The notes beneath the pieces are model-generated. The model was not told the DNA's origin, ran no database searches, and was given only the letters and a program-made list of their open reading frames with translations. Positions 16,049-23,914 of a stretch of DNA of 64,000 bases are shown here, piece after piece. The position numbers were made by a program, and so were the translations under genes. The DNA is taken from NCBI RefSeq assembly GCF_019599465.1, contig NZ_RKLR01000001.1:1-64000 (forward strand), in the 5' to 3' direction. Within the stretch, counting starts at the first letter, position 1. The number at the start of each line of letters is the position of its first letter. This DNA comes from Haloarcula rubra. Lineage in GTDB: Archaea; Halobacteriota; Halobacteria; Halobacteriales; Haloarculaceae.

Positions 16049-17341
16049 GTGAAGGGCGTCGTCCTCGCGGGCACGGCCTCGAACGTCGGGAAGACGGTGG
16101 CGACGCTGGCGACGCTCTCGGCGCTCGACCGGGCGGGCTACGACCCCCAACCCGCGAAGGCCGGGCCGGACTTCATCGACCCGAGCCACCACGAGGCGCT
16201 CGTCGGCAAACCCTCGCGGTCGCTGGACCCGTGGCTCGCCGGCGAGGCGGGGACGCTGCGGACCTACTGGCGCGGCGAGGGCGACGTCTGCGTCGTCGAG
16301 GGGATGATGGGCCTCTACGACGGCACGAAGGCGTCGACGGCCCGCGTCGCCGAGGTGCTGGACCTGCCCGTCGTCCTCGTCGTCGACGCCAAAGCCGGGA
16401 TGGAGAGCGTCGGCGCGACGGCGCTCGGGTTCCAGCAGTACGCCGAGCGCATCGACCGTGACGTGGACGTGGTCGGCGTCCTCGCCCAACGTGCCCACGG
16501 CGGGCGCCACGCCGAGGGTATCCGCGACGCCCTGCCAGAAGAACTGACGTATCTGGGCCGGATTCCCCCGACGTCGGACCTCGAAATCCCGGAGCGACAC
16601 CTCGGCCTCCAGATGGGGGACGAGGCGGCGCTAGACGAGGCGGCCATAGCGTCGGCCGGCGAGGCCATCGACGCCGACGGGATCGCCGAGATAGCACGGG
16701 AACCACCGAGCGTCTCGCCCGCCGAACCAGTGACGGAGGACCGAACTATCGCCATCGCCCGCGACGCGGCGTTCTGTTTCGTCTACCCGAGTACGGTCGA
16801 ACGACTCCGTGAGCGGGGGACGGTGACGACGTTCTCGCCGCTGGCCGGTGACCCGGTCCCCGAGGCCGACGCCGTCTACCTACCGGGCGGCTACCCGGAA
16901 CTCCACGCCGCGGACCTCGAATCGTCGGCGACGCTCGACGAACTCGGGACGCTGGCGGCCGACGGCCTGCCGGTGTACGGCGAGTGTGGCGGTTTGATGG
17001 CGCTCTCCCAGACGCTGACGACGGCCGACGGCGACACCCACGAGATGGCGGGCGTGTTGCCGGCCGACGTGGAGATGCGAGAGCGGTATCAGGCACTGGA
17101 CCACGTCGAACTGGAAGCGGCGCGTGACACGCCCGTGGCCGCGTCGGGTGCCAGACGTCGGGGCCACGAGTTCCACTACTCCTCTGCGACGGTCGACGCG
17201 GACGCCCGCTTCGCCTTCGAGACGGTTCGCGGAGAGGGCATCGACGGCGACCACGACGGCCTGACGGAGTACGAGACGGTCGGCACGTACTGTCACGCCC
17301 ACGCCGCGAGCGGCGCGTTCGACCGGCTACTGTCAGACTGA
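16049..17341 (+). CDS. cbiA: Cobyrinate a,c-diamide synthase
   Basis: The 430-residue enzyme amidates cobyrinate side chains a and c with glutamine and ATP. The N-terminal P-loop domain is GTASNVGKTV at 8-17 with FIDPSHHE and the Walker B-like VVEGMMGLYDG. The C-terminal triad glutamine amidotransferase domain has the nucleophile in VYGECGGLMALSQ near 310 and the late THCHAHA-type histidine in TYCHAHAASGAF. The start is GTG at 16049. It forms a unit with cobT. No other corrinoid genes are in the window. Confidence 0.92.
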   Translation: MKGVVLAGTASNVGKTVATLATLSALDRAGYDPQPAKAGPDFIDPSHHEALVGKPSRSLDPWLAGEAGTLRTYWRGEGDVCVVEGMMGLYDGTKASTARVAEVLDLPVVLVVDAKAGMESVGATALGFQQYAERIDRDVDVVGVLAQRAHGGRHAEGIRDALPEELTYLGRIPPTSDLEIPERHLGLQMGDEAALDEAAIASAGEAIDADGIAEIAREPPSVSPAEPVTEDRTIAIARDAAFCFVYPSTVERLRERGTVTTFSPLAGDPVPEADAVYLPGGYPELHAADLESSATLDELGTLAADGLPVYGECGGLMALSQTLTTADGDTHEMAGVLPADVEMRERYQALDHVELEAARDTPVAASGARRRGHEFHYSSATVDADARFAFETVRGEGIDGDHDGLTEYETVGTYCHAHAASGAFDRLLSD

Positions 17342-17437
17342 GTATATCACGGGCGTCGGCGAACGCGTCGGGTGAGTGGCAGACGGGCGGCTGACGGCCC
17401 ACAAACTTTTTTCGTGTCTGCAATCGTGATACGTACA

Positions 17438-18247
17438 ATGAACGAGTTGCGCGACCTGTTGGACGGCGTGGTCGCAGACGCGAACGCAGTGTTCCTCTTC
17501 TCGCCGAGTTCGGCGGAGTTCGAACGGTTCGCCGACGCCGAGGAACCCGTCGTGGTCGTCGGCCCCGAGAACGCCGTCGAGGCGGAGTCGTTCGTCGAAC
17601 TCCCCATCGACTTCACCGACCTCGAAGGCCGGATTCGGTTCGGCATCGAGGGCGCCCTCGACAAGGAACTCGTCGAGGAGGGCGACGAAGTCGTCTGCGT
17701 GAGCGGGTTCATGGGTGGGACGGCGAACACCGTCGCCCGCATCGAGACGACAGAGTTCACGCCCTCGGGAGTCTACGACCTGTTCGTCAACTCGCGGGCC
17801 GAACCCGGCGTCGTCCGGGACGTCTTCGAGGTGGCCGTCGAACTCGGGAAGAAGGGTCAGAAGGGGAAGCCAGTCGGCGCGCTGTTCGTCGTCGGCGACG
17901 CCGGCAAGGTGATGAACAAGTCCCGCCCGCTCTCGTACAACCCCTTCGAGAAGTCCCACGTCCACGTCGGCGACCCCATCGTCAACGTGATGCTCAAGGA
18001 GTTCTCGCGGCTGGACGGCGCGTTCGTCATCTCCGACGCCGGGAAGATCGTCTCGGCGTACCGGTACCTCGAACCCTCCGCCGAGGGCGTCGACATCCCG
18101 AAGGGCCTCGGGGCCCGACACATGGCCGGCGGGGCCATCACCCGTGACACGAACGCGACGGCCATCGTCCTCTCGGAGAGCGACGGACTCGTGCGTGCGT
18201 TCAAAGGCGGGGAACTCGTCCTCGAGATCGACCCCGAGGAGTACTGA
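17438..18247 (+). CDS. dacZ: Diadenylate cyclase (c-di-AMP synthase)
   Basis: The 269-residue protein has the archaeal DacZ layout: an N-terminal domain (about 1-120) and a C-terminal DAC domain (about 130-269). The catalytic segments LDGAFVISDAGKIVSAYRYLEP and LGARHMAGGAITRDTNATAIVLSES carry the DGA and RHMAG motifs. DacZ makes c-di-AMP, which in Haloferax volcanii is essential and linked to osmotic balance. The gene is followed after 2 bases by an MscS channel gene, so the two are likely co-transcribed. TrkH lies nearby. An AAACTTTTTTCG stretch upstream (17403-17414) is a possible TATA region. Confidence 0.92.
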   Translation: MNELRDLLDGVVADANAVFLFSPSSAEFERFADAEEPVVVVGPENAVEAESFVELPIDFTDLEGRIRFGIEGALDKELVEEGDEVVCVSGFMGGTANTVARIETTEFTPSGVYDLFVNSRAEPGVVRDVFEVAVELGKKGQKGKPVGALFVVGDAGKVMNKSRPLSYNPFEKSHVHVGDPIVNVMLKEFSRLDGAFVISDAGKIVSAYRYLEPSAEGVDIPKGLGARHMAGGAITRDTNATAIVLSESDGLVRAFKGGELVLEIDPEEY

Positions 18248-18249
18248 CC

Positions 18250-19044
18250 ATGCAGTTCGGATTCGACTGGCCGAACTTCATCCGGACACTGTTCTCGCCC
18301 GAGGGGACGTTCGTCATCTCCCTGCTGGTGCTGGGACTGGGCATCCTCGTCGGCTTCCTCGTCTGGCGAGCGTCGCGGGAGTTCATGCGGGAACTGGGCG
18401 TGCCCGAGACTGTCGAGGGGACGCCGTTCGAACGGACCGCCCGGAGTCTCGGGACGTCGACGGTGGGCATCGTCTCGAACCTCGCCGCGCTGTTCGTCTA
18501 CATCCTCGCCATCACCGTCGCGCTGAACATCGCCCAACTCGTCAGTCCCGAAGCGTACTGGACGCGGTTTACCGCCTTCCTCCCGAACCTGTTCATCGCC
18601 GTCTTCGCCCTCATCATCGGCCTCATCGCCGGCGACAAGGCCAGACTCGTCGTCTCCGAACGGCTCCGGAGCGTGAAACTCCCGGAGGCCGGCGTCCTCC
18701 CGGAACTCGTCAAGTACAGCATCTTCTTCCTCGCCATCCTCGTCGCGCTGGACCAACTCGGCGTCGAGACGATGGCCCTGCTCATCCTGCTCGCGGCGTA
18801 CTCCTTCGGCATCGTCTTCCTCGCGGGACTGGCGTTGAAAGACCTGCTCGCGTCGAGCGCGGCCGGTCTCTACCTCCTCCTGACCGAACCGTACAGCATC
18901 GGCGACGAGGTGGTCATCGGCGACCAGCAGGGCATCGTGCAGGAGGTCGACATGTTCGTCACGCACGTCGAGAGCGAGGGCAAGGAACACATCATCCCGA
19001 ACCAGCAGGTGATGCAGTCCGGTATCGTCCGAGTCCGGGACTAG
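18250..19044 (+). CDS. Mechanosensitive channel, MscS-like
   Basis: The 264-residue protein has about four to five membrane segments. The last holds the pore-lining small residues in LLAAYSFGIVFLAGLALKDLLASSAAGLYL, followed by the beta domain opening YSIGDEVVIGDQQGIVQEVDMFVTHV and IIPNQQVM. It would vent solutes on hypo-osmotic shock. The C-terminal alpha/beta domain of long MscS proteins is missing, so it is a short type. It starts 2 bases after dacZ, suggesting that c-di-AMP production and channel synthesis are coupled. It overlaps the convergent acyltransferase by 4 bases. Confidence 0.85.
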   Translation: MQFGFDWPNFIRTLFSPEGTFVISLLVLGLGILVGFLVWRASREFMRELGVPETVEGTPFERTARSLGTSTVGIVSNLAALFVYILAITVALNIAQLVSPEAYWTRFTAFLPNLFIAVFALIIGLIAGDKARLVVSERLRSVKLPEAGVLPELVKYSIFFLAILVALDQLGVETMALLILLAAYSFGIVFLAGLALKDLLASSAAGLYLLLTEPYSIGDEVVIGDQQGIVQEVDMFVTHVESEGKEHIIPNQQVMQSGIVRVRD

Positions 19045-19571
19045 TCCTCGGGGTCCAGCGGTACCGCGGGAACGCCCGCGACGGTCGTCCCCGGCGGGAC
19101 GTCCTCGGTGACCAGTGAGTTCGCCGCGACCTGTGCGTCGGCGCCGATTTCGACGCCGGGGAGGACGACGGCACCGGCTCCGATCATCGCACGCTCGCCG
19201 ACGACGACTTCGCCGGTCCGGTACTCGTCCTGGAGGAACTCGTGACAGAGCAGGGTGGCGTCGTAGCCGACGATAGCGTCGTCACGGACGGTGATGAGTT
19301 CGGGCCAGAACACGTCCGGCGTCGACTCTAACCCCCACGCGACGCCGGTCCCGACGGTCGTACCGAGACGTCGCAACAGCCAGTTCTTCAGTTGCAGACT
19401 GGGCGAGACTCTGCACATCCAGATGACGACGTAGTTGACCATCACACGGAGCGGGTGCTTCGCGCTCGGCCACGAGAACAGGGAGTTGCGGGGGCCGGGC
19501 GTCGGATGGCGGTCGAGGTCGTCGTGTCGTGGGCCGCTCACGCCTGCCAGTTGCGTCCCAGTCGTAATCAA
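19041..19571 (-). CDS. Acyltransferase with left-handed beta-helix (hexapeptide repeats)
   Basis: The 176-residue protein has hexapeptide-repeat residues in the second half: ITVRDDAIVGYDATLL, then EVVVGERAMIGAGAVVLPGVEIGADAQVAANSLVTEDVPPGTTVAGVPAVPL. That pattern is typical of maltose/galactoside O-acetyltransferase-type enzymes using an acyl donor. A hydrophobic helix near MVNYVVIWMCRVSPSLQLKNWLLRR precedes it and may anchor it to the membrane. The substrate is unknown. The gene lies 20 bases after trkH on the same strand and overlaps mscS convergently. Confidence 0.8.
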   Translation of the reverse strand: MITTGTQLAGVSGPRHDDLDRHPTPGPRNSLFSWPSAKHPLRVMVNYVVIWMCRVSPSLQLKNWLLRRLGTTVGTGVAWGLESTPDVFWPELITVRDDAIVGYDATLLCHEFLQDEYRTGEVVVGERAMIGAGAVVLPGVEIGADAQVAANSLVTEDVPPGTTVAGVPAVPLDPED

Positions 19572-19590
19572 ACCACTCGGAACCGGCGGC

Positions 19591-21090
19591 TCACGGTCGG
19601 CGCCAGAACGTCGGCGTCAACAGCACCATCACCGGGATAATCTCGATGCGGCCGACCCACATCAGGAGGACCATCAGGAGTTTGCTCGACCGGGTGAACC
19701 CGTCGTAGGTACCGTAGGGGCCCGCCTGTCCGAACGCCGGGCCGATGTTGAAGAACATCGACGCGGCGGCCGAGAGCGCCTCGAACTCCGTGATTGGGTC
19801 GCCGACCCGTTCGGCGTCCGCCACCAGCAGGACGGTGCCGACGATGAAGATGACCAACGCGACCAGCGTGTAGGCGTACACGTCCCGAATCGTGCTCTCG
19901 CTGACGACCTCCCGACCGACTCTGACCGCGCGGACGCTCCGCGGGTGTGCCGAGACGTTCAGGTCCCGCCAGAATGACTTCGTGACGATGAGCCACCGGA
20001 GCGTCTTGATAGAGCAGGTCGTCGACCCGGCCATCCCGCCGCTGAACATGGCGACGAAGAGAACGTTCTTCGCGGCGGCCGACCACGTGTTGAAGTCCGT
20101 CGAGGCGTACCCCGTCGTCGTCACGATGGAGGCGACCTGAAACGTCGCGTGTCGGAGCGTCGTCTCTGGGTCGGCGGTGAACCGTGGGTCGGCGACGAGC
20201 AATCCCCCGACGAGGAACGTCCCGAGCGCGAGGATACCGAGGTAGAATCGGAACTCCTCGCTCCGCAAGAGTCGCCGTCCGTCACCCCGCAGGAGGGCGT
20301 ACAGCAACACGAAGTTCGTCGCGCCGACGACCATGAACAGGGTGACGGCCCACTGGACCGCCGGCGAGAACGCCCCGACGCTCTCGGCCCGGGGCGAGAA
20401 CCCCGCCGTCGCGATGGCGGTCAGCGCGTGCGCGACGGCGTCGAAGGGGGTCATCGCGGGTGCGAGGCCGACGGCGTTCAGCAGGAGGAGGGCGAGGGCC
20501 GCCCCGGCGGTCAGCAGGAGGTAGACGAGCGCCAGAATCTTCGCCGTCTGGGCGATGCCGGGCGTGAGTTTCGTGACGTCCTTCGTCCGCGTCTCCGTCT
20601 CCATCAACTGTGCCCCAGCGACCGAGAGGCGCGAGAGGACCGCCGTCGCGAGGAGGAGAACCCCGAGGCCGCCCAGCCACTGGAGGACCTGTCGCCACAT
20701 CAGGAGGGCCTGCGAGTGGGCGTCGAAGTCGCGGATGACCGTCGCGCCCGTGGTCGTGATGCCGCTCATTCCCTCGAACAGTGCGTTGACCGGACTGGCG
20801 AACACACCCGTCCCCTCGACGTACAGCGGGATGGCACCGACGACGGCGATACCCAGCCACGCCAGCGAGACGGTGAGGAACGCCTCCCGGTCGTGGATAC
20901 GGTTCCGCTCGAACTGGGCGAGGGCGGTGCCGACGCCGACCGTCGCGGCGATAGCGAGCAGGTACGGCACCGGCGACTCGCCGTAGAGGAGCGCGACCAC
21001 CACGGGGACGGCGAGCGGAACGGCCAGCCACTGGAGTATCCGTCCGAGAACGTTCAGCGACGACCGAACGTCGACCGTCGTCAGTGCCAC
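19591..21090 (-). CDS. trkH: TrkH-family potassium uptake channel subunit
   Basis: The 499-residue protein has the repeated two-helix pore architecture of the Trk/Ktr superfamily. Selectivity-filter-like loops are FEGMSGITTTGATVI, a middle one around ALTAIATAGFSPR, VASIVTTTGYASTDF and a late SAAASMFFNIGPAFG, each centred on a glycine. It imports potassium, normally with a TrkA/KTN regulatory subunit that is not in the window. Its closeness to dacZ and mscS fits the c-di-AMP/potassium link known elsewhere. The start at 21090 is the first ATG of the hydrophobic frame. The next gene (purD) is on the same strand 107 bases upstream. Confidence 0.92.
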   Translation of the reverse strand: MALTTVDVRSSLNVLGRILQWLAVPLAVPVVVALLYGESPVPYLLAIAATVGVGTALAQFERNRIHDREAFLTVSLAWLGIAVVGAIPLYVEGTGVFASPVNALFEGMSGITTTGATVIRDFDAHSQALLMWRQVLQWLGGLGVLLLATAVLSRLSVAGAQLMETETRTKDVTKLTPGIAQTAKILALVYLLLTAGAALALLLLNAVGLAPAMTPFDAVAHALTAIATAGFSPRAESVGAFSPAVQWAVTLFMVVGATNFVLLYALLRGDGRRLLRSEEFRFYLGILALGTFLVGGLLVADPRFTADPETTLRHATFQVASIVTTTGYASTDFNTWSAAAKNVLFVAMFSGGMAGSTTCSIKTLRWLIVTKSFWRDLNVSAHPRSVRAVRVGREVVSESTIRDVYAYTLVALVIFIVGTVLLVADAERVGDPITEFEALSAAASMFFNIGPAFGQAGPYGTYDGFTRSSKLLMVLLMWVGRIEIIPVMVLLTPTFWRRP

Positions 21091-21197
21091 CGGCGCTCAC
21101 ATCCCGTCACTCCGACTGTCTCGACGCGCACAGCGCCACAGACAGGGGCGAACGGCTTCAATCCTGCGCGACAGAAGCGGAATCGGGGCCGCGAGGC

Positions 21198-22496
21198 TCA
21201 GTCCGCGCCGCCGCGAATCTCGTCCATGTGGTCGATGCGCTGCTGGACGAGGTCGGCCGTGCCGATGTCGTGGCGGACGCGCAGGCCCTCGGTGCCGGCC
21301 TGTTCCAGCGCGCCCTCGGCTATCGCCTCGGCCTCGCCGATGGTGTCGGCGACGCCGACGACGGCGTACGAGCGGGAGGTGGTCGTGTAGATGCCGTCCT
21401 CGCGCTGGTCGACGCTGGCGTAGTAGAGGATGGCCTCGCCCGCGTTGTCCTCGTCGATGGTCACCTTCGCGCCGGACTCCGGTTCGGTCGGGTAGCCGTC
21501 GGGGACGGCGTACTTACAGACCGTGGCCTGCGGCCGGAAAGACAGTTGCGGGAGCGAGAGGTCGTCGCGGGCCGCCGTCAGCACGTCGAGGAAGTCCGTG
21601 TTCAACACGGGGAGGGTGTTCATCGCCTCGGGGTCGCCGAAGCGGGCGTTGAACTCGACGACGCGCGGGCCCGTCTCGGTCAGCATGAACTGCCCGTAGA
21701 GGACGCCCTTGTAGCCGTCAAGCGCGTCCACCGTGGCGCGGAGCACGTCGACGGCGTCGGTGTAGTCGTCCTCGGTCATGAACGGGAGTTCGAGGCTGGC
21801 GTCGGTGTAGCTCCCCATCCCGCCGGTGTTCGGCCCTTCGTCGCCCTCGTAGGCGCGCTTGTGGTCTTGCACGGCCGGCGTGACCCGGAGCTGGCCGTTG
21901 GCGACGAACGCCTGCACGGTGAACTCCTCGCCGACGAGGCGTTCCTCTAACACGACGCGGTCGTAGTCCGAGTCACGGAGGTACGCCTTCGCCTCCTCGG
22001 CGGTACACTGGTCGCCGATGACGCGGACGCCCTTCCCACCAGTGAGACCGGCGGGCTTGACCGCGAGGTCGCCGTCGTACTCGTCGATGTACTCGCAGGC
22101 GGCCTCCATGTCCTCGAACGTCTCGAAGTCCGGGCAGCCGGGGATGTCGTGCTCCCGCATGAAGCGGCGCTGGAACGCCTTGTCCGTCTCGATACGGGCC
22201 TCGTCGGCCTGCGGGCCGAAGGCGTAGATGCCGGCGTCGTCGAGGGCGTCGGCGACGCCCGCCGCGAGCGGTGCCTCTGGGCCGACGACGGCCAGCGTCG
22301 CGTCGACTTCGCGGGCGTACGTCGTGACGGCCTGCGGGTTCGTCGTGTCGAGCGTCTCGAACCCGTCGGCCAGCGCGACGATGCCCGGGTTGCGGTTGCC
22401 CGCACAGGCGTACAGGTCGGCGTCCGAGTCGGCGAGCGAACGAGCGACGGCGTGTTCTCGGCCGCCGCCACCCACCAGCAGCACTGTCTCTGTCAT
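21198..22496 (-). CDS. purD: Phosphoribosylamine-glycine ligase
   Basis: The 432-residue protein is the GAR synthetase of purine synthesis, an ATP-grasp enzyme. Hallmarks are the N-terminal LLVGGGGREHAVARSL, the ATP-grasp loop KPAGLTGGKGVRVIGD near 140, EFTVQAFVANGQL, GPNTGGMGSYTDASLE, and VEFNARFGDPEAM with metal ligands. The length is normal. A CAATACTTACG element lies 26-32 bp upstream of the ATG. No other pur genes are adjacent. Confidence 0.95.
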   Translation of the reverse strand: MTETVLLVGGGGREHAVARSLADSDADLYACAGNRNPGIVALADGFETLDTTNPQAVTTYAREVDATLAVVGPEAPLAAGVADALDDAGIYAFGPQADEARIETDKAFQRRFMREHDIPGCPDFETFEDMEAACEYIDEYDGDLAVKPAGLTGGKGVRVIGDQCTAEEAKAYLRDSDYDRVVLEERLVGEEFTVQAFVANGQLRVTPAVQDHKRAYEGDEGPNTGGMGSYTDASLELPFMTEDDYTDAVDVLRATVDALDGYKGVLYGQFMLTETGPRVVEFNARFGDPEAMNTLPVLNTDFLDVLTAARDDLSLPQLSFRPQATVCKYAVPDGYPTEPESGAKVTIDEDNAGEAILYYASVDQREDGIYTTTSRSYAVVGVADTIGEAEAIAEGALEQAGTEGLRVRHDIGTADLVQQRIDHMDEIRGGAD

Positions 22497-22634
22497 ATCT
22501 CAAGGCCGGATGGGCTCGGACGTAAGTATTGCTCTCTCAGTCCGCGGCGAGTCGCCGAGCAGCGGGTCGTCGCGTCGGCCGCGAGCGTCTCCGCCGCGCC
22601 GTCGGGTCGCGGGGGACACGGCGAAGCGACGCCG

Positions 22635-23018
22635 TCACCGTTCGATAGGCCACGACACGTCTTCTGCGAGGTCGTCGTGAGCGTCCTCTCTGAGGAACGG
22701 CACCAATTCGGAGAAGGCGGTGGCGTGGGTCAGCGAGTCCTCGGACTGGTCGTAGTCGACGACGTCGGCCGCGTCGAGTTTCGGGACGTGTGTGTGATAC
22801 AGCCGCATGTACACCGACAGTCGTTCGTCGGGAACCGTCGGCGCGGGGACGCCGTGTTCGAACTCGGTGACGGTGTCGGCGACGGTCGCGAGCGAGACCG
22901 GCGCCGTGTAGAGGAACAGACAGTAGAGCAGGTATCGCCGCCACCGTGACGCGAGCAGCGAGTGCACCTCGTCTCGCGAGAGCGTCGTGCCGGGGCCGTC
23001 GTCGGAGACGGACGACAT
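22635..23018 (-). CDS. DUF7344-type winged-helix protein
   Basis: The 127-residue protein matches the haloarchaeal DUF7344 pattern: an N-terminal helix with VHSLLASRWRRYLLYCL, a middle segment with LATVADTVTEFEHGV, then VYMRLYHTHVPKLDAADVVDYDQSEDSLT. It reads like a winged helix ending in a wing and beta strand, as in other HTH-type haloarchaeal regulators. The start at 23018 is taken because the upstream frame becomes arginine-rich. The companion regulator gene lies 94 bases upstream on the same strand, so the two are likely co-transcribed. Confidence 0.7.
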   Translation of the reverse strand: MSSVSDDGPGTTLSRDEVHSLLASRWRRYLLYCLFLYTAPVSLATVADTVTEFEHGVPAPTVPDERLSVYMRLYHTHVPKLDAADVVDYDQSEDSLTHATAFSELVPFLREDAHDDLAEDVSWPIER

Positions 23019-23112
23019 CACACGCCTCCCTCCCGTTCGGCGTGTCGCGAGTCCGCTCGCTCCGCTGTCGCTCCGAGGAGGCGGGTCCGGGCGGAGGGGC
23101 TGTCGGTCGTCA

Positions 23113-23706
23113 TCACTCCGCTCCGACGGCCGCCGAGTCGGTCGCTGGGTCCTCCACCGTAGTGTCTCTGATGGCCTCGTAGAACTGTTCGACAGTGTAC
23201 ACGGTCCCGTCGCGTCGAGTGGGGGCCACGCCGGCCAGTCCCGCGTCGTCGTGGACTGCCAGACAGACGATGGGGAGTGTGAGTTCCTCGCGTCGGTGGC
23301 CGGACAGCGGCGAGCGGACGACCCGTCGCTGAAACGCCGGAGCGAGACTGTAGCCGTTCTCTTCGGCCCACGTCTCCATCTCACGGACCGCCCGGTGGAC
23401 CGTGTCCGACACTGACGGCCCGTCGTCGTCGCGGAAGAGTCGCGTCGGCCACCTCCGAACCGTCACCTCTCCGACCCGCGGAGTCGACTCCAGCGCCGTC
23501 GCCTGCTCTCTGTACTGGGTCTGCACGTCGCGTACGGTGTGTCCGGTCCCGTCCCGAAGCCAGAGCGCGATTCGCAGGGTTCCCGTCGACCGTTCGAGCA
23601 GGCGGTCGATACACACGCGACGGTCGGTCTGTTCGGTATCCGGTGTCGCGTCGTTCGAACCGTCCGTTCGATAGTATTCGACAGATCTCATGTTCGTGCC
23701 TTGCAT
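23113..23706 (-). CDS. Haloarchaeal HTH-family regulatory protein (unassigned)
   Basis: The 197-residue protein resembles haloarchaeal proteins found next to DUF7344 genes. It has a beta-rich N-terminal part (TLRIALWLRDGTGHTVRDV, VTVRRWPTR), a helix VHRAVREMETWAEENGYSL near 110-130, and a C-terminal strand-rich part ending in TVYTVEQFYEAI. No membrane segment or metal motif is visible. ATG 23691 is a possible alternative start. It lies upstream of the DUF7344 gene and downstream of the Bat-like sensor in the same transcription direction. The exact role is unknown; a DNA-binding or signalling partner of the DUF7344 protein is the best guess. Confidence 0.55.
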   Translation of the reverse strand: MQGTNMRSVEYYRTDGSNDATPDTEQTDRRVCIDRLLERSTGTLRIALWLRDGTGHTVRDVQTQYREQATALESTPRVGEVTVRRWPTRLFRDDDGPSVSDTVHRAVREMETWAEENGYSLAPAFQRRVVRSPLSGHRREELTLPIVCLAVHDDAGLAGVAPTRRDGTVYTVEQFYEAIRDTTVEDPATDSAAVGAE

Positions 23707-23914
23707 TGTTCTGTGTTGGTAGCGTCTCCCCGGGGTGCAGTCGTCCACGCGGTGGTACCCACCCACTCTGCGAGAGCGTACAGTAGAGTCGGAGTGTGTC
23801 GTCGGGCAGAAAGGTTCGCTACAAATAACTAGAGTGCCCCTCGCCCGGACGCCGCCGTGCGCCCGGCGGTCGCGACCGGCCAAGACGTCAGAACAGGCCG
23901 ACCGTGGGCCGTTC

